Part shown: positions 58,691-64,000 of the stretch, piece by piece
Numbering within the stretch: position 1 is the stretch's first letter
How the letters are laid out: every line of letters starts with the position of its first letter
NCBI RefSeq assembly: GCF_000699445.3
Contig: NC_067197.1
Span: 5,338,152 to 5,402,151 of the forward strand
DNA: 64,000 bases
Direction: 5' to 3'
Origin: Schistosoma haematobium
Lineage: Eukaryota > Platyhelminthes > Trematoda > Strigeidida > Schistosomatidae
Translations under genes and position numbers: made by a program
The notes under the pieces: generated by a model
Told to the model about the DNA's origin: nothing
The model's database searches: none
What the model saw: the letters and a program-made list of their open reading frames with translations, nothing else

Positions 58691-58769
58691 GACTTATACT
58701 TTCTCATTTTTTTCTGATCAATTATGGACTTTCATTGATCAGTTATTGCTGATGTATGCGAATTGTGAG

Positions 58770-58990
58770 TAAATCTTCTCGACTAGATGCAGACTATTTG
58801 GTTATGGTCTATGTGACTATCGTTGCCAATGGTTGGAGAATGTGGTTGATATGGCTCAGAATAGATCACAATGGCGTAGGTGTATACACACCTTGTCTTC
58901 CCTTAAACTATGAGATTAAAATCGTTTCATACCTTTCTCTCTACCAACTAATTCTTTCTTCCTGTACTATATCCTTACATAAAATCTTTC
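58770..58990 (+). mobile_element. SR2-like LINE 3' UTR fragment
   Basis: ATGGTCTATGTGACTATCGT, GAATAGATCACAATGGCGTA, GGTGTATACACACCTTGTC correspond (sense strand) to the 3' UTR seen reversed at 1940-2170 and 28760-28990. It is cut off before the tail and joins a family-B SINE. Confidence 0.7.
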
Positions 58991-58991
58991 G

Positions 58992-59165
58992 ATGGTAGTT
59001 GGAGGTAGTCGACAGGAAACCCTTGACCCGGGTTTCGTGCTACTTAACACTCGTCGGCAAGGTGTACCTATAATCTTGAGGGAACTGGTGCTCTCTGGTG
59101 GATTTGATCTCGTGTCACCCAGCTTCACCGTCAAAGACGTTACCACTGAGCTATCCGAGTCTTGT
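58992..59165 (-). repeat. Family-B SINE, ribozyme with one core change
   Basis: The minus strand has the head (TAGCTCAGTGGTAACGTC; GATCAAATCC), CCTCAAGATTATAGG, a ribozyme at 59012-59070 and the end. Stem II, the palindromic stem III ACCCGGGT and GAAA are kept, but the core reads CCGACGA (U4 changed), so it is probably inactive. The head here is the best preserved of family B. Confidence 0.75.
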
Positions 59166-59169
59166 AACT

Positions 59170-59885
59170 GACTGACTGAAATAGTCTCGATATAGCCTTT
59201 TACTTATAATTTATCATATTTCAAGGAATTAATAACTTACATATAAATAAATGAAGAACATATAGTCATATTAGTAAATAGAAAAACGAGATTCTGACAA
59301 GTTTAATGAATATAAAAGACGAAATTATTAATATAACTGGATCTTAGCTAGTCTCTTTTACAATGGACAGTAAGACAAGTTTCAGTTTCCATATTAACTA
59401 TTCATCGAGTATTAACTAATTTCATCTTTGTTAAATCGTTAATTCTGATTAAATTCTATTCATTAGGTTTCAATGTGGATTATTTTATGAGTTATTTGAT
59501 ATCTCCTACAATATGTTGTGAAAGTAGCCTATAAAAAAGCCTAGAGCTAAGTTTCATTTCACTGTAACACCAAAAATCATATTCTGAGATTATACTACTG
59601 AGGTATTCAGCCTATGAATAACGTCTTGTAGGACTGAGATATTGATTGAGAACCGAGTAATCAACAATATCATAATTTGTTTGGTGATTAATACTGATTA
59701 AATCCTATAGAGAGCATTATTTCTTTCGAGATTCTAGGTACGCCTTGTTGGTGAATGCTAACTAGCATGAAATTTAGGTTCAAGCTGTTCACTCAACTAC
59801 CGTACACTATCTAATATCACACTGAAGTGTATACAATATTGAATTTAGTAGACCATTAATTACATAACAATTTGATCCATAAAAT
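59170..59885. other. AT-rich DNA with decayed family-B remnant
   Basis: 59735-59800 (GATTCTAGGTACGCCTTGTT, GAATGCTAACTAGCATGAAA) is a plus-strand family-B ribozyme remnant. Otherwise nothing recognised. Confidence 0.4.
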
Positions 59886-59889
59886 TCAA

Positions 59890-60330
59890 TCATTACTAAA
59901 CGACCCTGCCCGCGGGATTCAAATTCAGGGCCTTCAGTCTCGCAAGTGAACGTTTAAACCCCAGACCACTCAGTTCGCATCCAACAATGTTAATGTCTAA
60001 CTTCAACCAATCCACCAAATTGTGTAACCATCTTCGATTGTACTGAGATAGATACCTGTCTCTACCCGACACGGATTAGCTGCACTAGTCACAGCTTCTC
60101 ACTAGAACTCCGAGAATTTTCTCACGAAGCTAATCATTAGTGAGTACATGGTAATTATCAGTATATGGGTTGTGGAGATTGTTAAGTTTTTTTATTGAGA
60201 TCATGAACCGATTGGTGTTAGACCACCATTGAAAACATGGAGTCCCATAATAGGACGAAACGGTCATCCAGTGATTCCAGGTTTTCAATGGTAGTCTAAC
60301 ATCAATCGGTTCATGATCTCAATCAAAAAT
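59890..60330. repeat. Family-C SINE block, minus-strand unit plus foldback
   Basis: Minus strand: head (59905-59990), leader (60000-60150) and preceding tail (60150-60238), again tail-leader-head in direct order. At 60239 a plus-strand ribozyme piece (GAGTCCCATAATAGGACG) and tail follow, making a ~60-bp tail inverted repeat around 60238. Confidence 0.7.
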
Positions 60331-60547
60331 CTTTACATATAATTGAATTCAGTTTAAATATTGATTTTCTTGTCTACATTAAAATATAAAAGTTAGACAG
60401 TATCCTAAATACTATTGTTCTGTCCTATCTATGGAAACGATTAAATATACGTCAGTTCATTGTAAATTAACACTTAAGTTCCTCTCTTTTTTTAGTAACT
60501 GAAATTTAGAAAGTTTCACTTTAAATGTTAAATTGTCTTAATATATA

Positions 60548-60640
60548 CCGGCTCATGGGCCTAATGATTAAGCGCTCGCGCACGAGACTAATAGGTCCTG
60601 GTTTTAAATCTTAGGAGGCGGGATCGTGAACGGATTCCCC
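60548..60640 (+). repeat. Family-C tRNA-like head only
   Basis: CCGGCTCATGGGCCTAATGATTAAGCG-type A-box region, CGAGACTAATAGGTCC and GGAGGCGGGATCGTGAA, then breaks off before the ribozyme. Confidence 0.55.
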
Positions 60641-60644
60641 AAAC

Positions 60645-61325
60645 CCTTTCTGATATCATAAATAGATTTTAAAAGTAGTAAACAAGAATTACTCAAATAC
60701 AACTAGTTGAACACTACACATCTATATACATAGATTTTGTTTTAAAATTGTATATTCCAAAACTTAGGTCACATTTCTAGATTAAATTCACCTAATTTAT
60801 TTATTTTAATGCATAGTGAATTTTGAATTATTGTAAGTAGTCAGAGAGGCTAGAGCTGACATGTGTGAGCGCACGTTAGCGAGAGAGAGAGAGAGAGAGT
60901 TGTCATTTTTGATTGTTCTTAGCAATCCATTCTCTATCTCTCGATATCTCTCTCTCAAACACACACACACACATATCTACACATACACACAAATTCATTT
61001 ATTATGCACACAATATTCAATAATTGAAATGTAGTTGTATGTGAATATCGTTCATCTATTCGCATTCTAGGTATCATTATACAATTCGGTATATATATAT
61101 GACAAGTGATTTCTTCTTGAAACTAGTACACCGTTAGAAACCAATGACCTTTTATTGACAATCATCGATATCATTTGAATGCCAGTTTTTGGATGATATT
61201 TAAATAATTTGAACATTGAAACAAAAAAGAGATAGTTATGGTGTACATATTGAAAGTGAAATTGATTATCTTTTTATAGGATTCATTAATTATGCTTTCT
61301 AGTACTTGTTCTGACATTTTTATGA
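60645..61325. other. AT-rich DNA with GA and CA microsatellites
   Basis: (GA)n at about 60879-60898 and (CA)n at 60958-60974. No gene recognised. Confidence 0.5.
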
Positions 61326-61329
61326 ACAA

Positions 61330-61600
61330 ACTGTATATTTCAATAGTTGAAATTATGAGTCAATTGAAGCTAGACCATCATTAAAAACCTGGAAGTAGTG
61401 GACGGCCGTCTCTTCCTATTGTGGGACTTCTCAGTAGTGCTCATCTATGATCCTGCTTTGTGAGATTCGAACTCAAAACTTATCAGTTTCACAATGGTGC
61501 TTCTAGGTTTTCCATGATGGTCTAGCTTCAATTGACTCATAATTTCACCTATTGAAATTTCTAAAAAAAATCTCCATAAAACCCCTTCTGATAAAACTGT
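61330..61600. repeat. Inverted pair of family-C SINEs
   Basis: Minus-strand copy 61330-61490 (ribozyme CTGAGAA and GAGA, dead; part of head) joined to plus-strand tail 61491-61600 (CTTCTAGGTTTTCCATGATGG-type, ending CATAAAACCCCTTCTGATA). Tails outward. Confidence 0.7.
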
Positions 61601-61734
61601 ATATTAAAAAAATACTGACTGACTAATAGATAGAGAGTAAAAAGATTTATACCAAAGTTGATATGTTCAATGAACTTACCATTGAATAATGACAAATGAT
61701 TTATTTATTTAGATCTGTAGTACCGATCAAATTC

Positions 61735-62175
61735 TTTCATTGAGATTAGAAACTGATTGATGCCAATCAAAAACTTAACAATCTCCACAACCCATATACT
61801 GATAATTACCATGTACTCACTAATGATTAGCTTCGTGAGAAAATTCTCGGAGTTCTAGTGAGAAGCCGTAACTAGTGCAGCTAATCCGTGTCGGGTAGAG
61901 ACAGGTATCTATCTCAGTACAATGGAAGACGGTTACACAATTTGGTGGATTGGTTGAAGTTAGACATTAACATTGTTGGATGCGAACTGAGTGGTCTGGG
62001 GTTTAAACGTTCACTTGCGAGACTGAAGGCCCTGAATTTGAATCCCGCTAGGCGGTATCGTGGATACCCACTGCGGTGGAGTCCTATAATAGGATGAAAC
62101 GGCCGTCCAGTGCTTCCAAGTTTTCAATGTTGGTCTAACATCAATCAGTTCATGATCTCAATCAAAACTTAACCT
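61735..62175 (+). repeat. Family-C SINE tandem unit, near-duplicate of 58290-58690
   Basis: A short tail (CAATCTCCACAACCCATATA) runs into leader, head, ribozyme and tail in the same order as at 58290. The two differ at only a few positions, including the same dead core CGGTGGA and the same head changes (GGGGTTTAAACGTTC, AATTTGAATCCCGCTAGG). Confidence 0.8.
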
Positions 62176-62179
62176 TATA

Positions 62180-62770
62180 CTGACAAATTCTTTCAATTAA
62201 GTCGTTATATTGGCTACTAGTCTAACCTAGGTTCAAGGTTTTCTGCAGATTATTTTTAACTACCTTACTAAAGAACAACTAATAAATCACATAGAAACTG
62301 ATAATTCATTTTAGATTTTTACTGATATTTTATAGTATTACAACAGAAAACATTATAGCTTGGTTATCTGGAACTTTATGATAACAATAGAAATATCCCT
62401 CTAAAGTAATTGATTGATTCATGGATTCTCTTTTTATACCAGTACAATTAGAAGAATACTCGAAAAAAGCCTTTTGAGATCTATCTTAGCTAATATAATT
62501 ATTACGATAACAACCAAATCACTGATAATTTGTCATGTTTTATCAACTAGTTTGAATGCTGAACTTGAAGAATATCAAAACTCCCGATCCTGTAAAAACA
62601 AATGATGTTCCTTTATGAAACTAAATCTGACTAACTCTTCTCTTTAAGTGATAGCTTCGGAAAAGAACAAGAAATTATCAACTGTAATCACATAATTGTG
62701 AGTTTTTTTTTAATATAAGTGACTGATCCTTCAGAACTGGGCCTCTGTAGACATCATCCAACAGATGATG
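62180..62770. other. AT-rich spacer
   Basis: No feature recognised. Confidence 0.4.
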
Positions 62771-62774
62771 AATA

Positions 62775-63000
62775 CTATTCTATCTGATTTTTTCCGAGAA
62801 TTCAAGACTCACGTTTTATCCTATCTATGATTTATCAGATGAATGTATTTGCATCTCAGAGTCGATGTTTATTTAGGCATTCGAACGTAATATCATTAGC
62901 ATTATCAGCACCGAAATGCGCACAGATTCAGATGAAGTCCTAAATAAGACGAAATGTACATCCTGGATTTCATTGTTAACCACATTTCATCTATTCCATA
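62775..63000. repeat. Inverted pair of family-A repeats
   Basis: 62775-62880 minus strand (CATCTGATAAATC, GGATAAAACG; decayed) and 62905-62995 plus strand (GATGAAGTCCTAAATAAGAC, GAAATG, CATCCTGGATTTCATTG). The plus-strand core begins CAGATGA, with U4 changed. Confidence 0.55.
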
Positions 63001-63004
63001 GAAA

Positions 63005-63585
63005 CATGTGACATAATGGCTATGTTGAGTAAATTCATACAAGATGAACATAAGCCAATTAAGATTGATTAAAATTCAGTCAAAATATCAATAATGGGTT
63101 AAGTGGAAACCATTTCGAATTGAAGTAATCACTTATTCTGATAATATTCTAATTAGTGTCATATTTCAAAAGTAACTTGACATTCGAATTCGATCAACTG
63201 AAAATGGGTTTCAGATTTAATCTGGGAAATGTCACTTTTTTATGTTTGTGAAATACATGGAATTGAATTCTAGTACCATATAGAAGGAAATTCTTATTTT
63301 ATCTATCATCAATACTAAGTTGACATTATTGCACATAGTACATCAGCTAAGATAACCTTACCATTCAAAATCGAAAGGATTGAAAAACTTCTGTAAAAGT
63401 TATTTCTAAACACTGATCATTTAGGTGGACTGCTAAGCTAAAATGAATACAGATATTGTTATGTAAAGGGTAATTACATATTCAATTCAAATTATATAGC
63501 TTATATTAGTCAATTGTTAGTCTTTATTATCCCCCCCCCATACAGATGATTAACCTGTGCTTACTACTGGAGACCATATTCATTA
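63005..63585. other. AT-rich spacer
   Basis: No feature recognised. Confidence 0.4.
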
Positions 63586-63589
63586 AGTA

Positions 63590-63800
63590 ATTTTCGGAGT
63601 TTTAGTCAGAAACTGTGACCAGTGTGATTTAATCATGTCGGATATGAGATAATTGCATACAAAAGACAGTGGAAGATACTGTATGAGTAGTCCAAAAGTT
63701 ATACTTTCACTAAGAAACATAGACTTCCTGGGTTCAACCTCCAATAGGATAGAGGATGTAAATCACTGGTAAACTAGTTGTTCATCACTTTCTAGTTTTC
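63590..63800 (+). repeat. Family-C SINE, old copy
   Basis: Leader remnant (GGAGTTTTAGTCAGAAACTG, ACCAGTGTGATTTAATCATG), head remnant (AGTAGTCCAAAAGTTATAC, CTTCCTGGGTTCAACC) and an unrecognisable ribozyme. Confidence 0.45.
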
Positions 63801-64000
63801 TATAGTTTCTATGGTCTAATTTTATTACTAAACTTTCCAAAAATTCACATTACTAGACTTGTATAAAATAGAGTTCATTATCTTCATATCATATTCAATC
63901 AGAATTAATTTAGAACACTATGTGAATAATACTTCACATCATTGAAGAAATTTCGTTTAAATTTTGACTGAATAGTTTTAAAGTATTTGTGCGCCAATTT

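Overview
The window is AT-rich, repeat-dominated animal DNA with no bacterial-style gene organisation. The best fit is a blood fluke of the genus Schistosoma. Three things point there: SINE-like repeats carrying hammerhead ribozymes of the Sm-alpha type, two families of RTE-like non-LTR retrotransposons (one resembling SR2/SjR2 with a (TGAC)n-type tail), and long GATA, TTAC and other simple repeats. The species cannot be fixed from the sequence alone.

Almost everything recognisable is mobile DNA. (1) A 3.2 kb LINE family (called TAAG-LINE here) encodes an apurinic-type endonuclease and a reverse transcriptase, and its RNA 3' end runs into (TAAG)n. Three full-length copies are present. One lies at 7609-10818 with a 14-bp target-site duplication. 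A second spans 36250-42667 and is split by a third at 38850-42052; both have 13-bp duplications, giving a readable insertion order. About a dozen 5'-truncated, inverted or internally deleted copies are scattered around. (2) Fragments of an SR2-like LINE lie at 1-283, 1868-2757, 28646-29076, 35039-35120, 49584-50311 and 58770-58990. (3) Three families of tRNA-headed, hammerhead-bearing SINE/retrozyme-like repeats occur about every 1-2 kb: family A (Sm-alpha-like, core CTGATGA), family B (loop AAGT, ends in GTCGACTACCTCCAACC) and family C (core CTGAGGA, ends in CATGATCTCAACTATT). (4) A possible Penelope-like N-terminal ORF lies at 51957-52433, and a 3' end of another non-LTR element at 54278-54832.

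Layout: 1-6 kb holds LINE and SINE debris and a ~0.95 kb GATA array; 6.5-11.6 kb a family-B ribozyme SINE, a complete LINE and a twin-primed LINE fragment; 11.6-14.7 kb quiet AT-rich DNA; 14.7-36 kb truncated and inverted LINE copies among SINE dimers; 36.2-42.8 kb the nested LINE-in-LINE-in-SINE block; 43-49.4 kb AT-rich DNA with simple repeats; 49.4-54.8 kb triplet repeats, SR2-like and PLE-like remnants; 55.3 kb one candidate host exon; 56.5-64 kb mostly family-C SINE copies, including tandem units with a 396-nt period.

The most interesting material is the ribozyme-SINE system. All three families share the order tRNA-like head, hammerhead, short tail, and in each the stem III reconstructed from the copies is an 8-base self-complementary sequence without a loop. 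Such a ribozyme is expected to work best as a dimer, and the repeats indeed occur as direct tandems and as recurrent tail-outward inverted pairs. The LINEs are the natural suppliers of reverse transcriptase. No complete host gene was found; the window looks intergenic or intronic.
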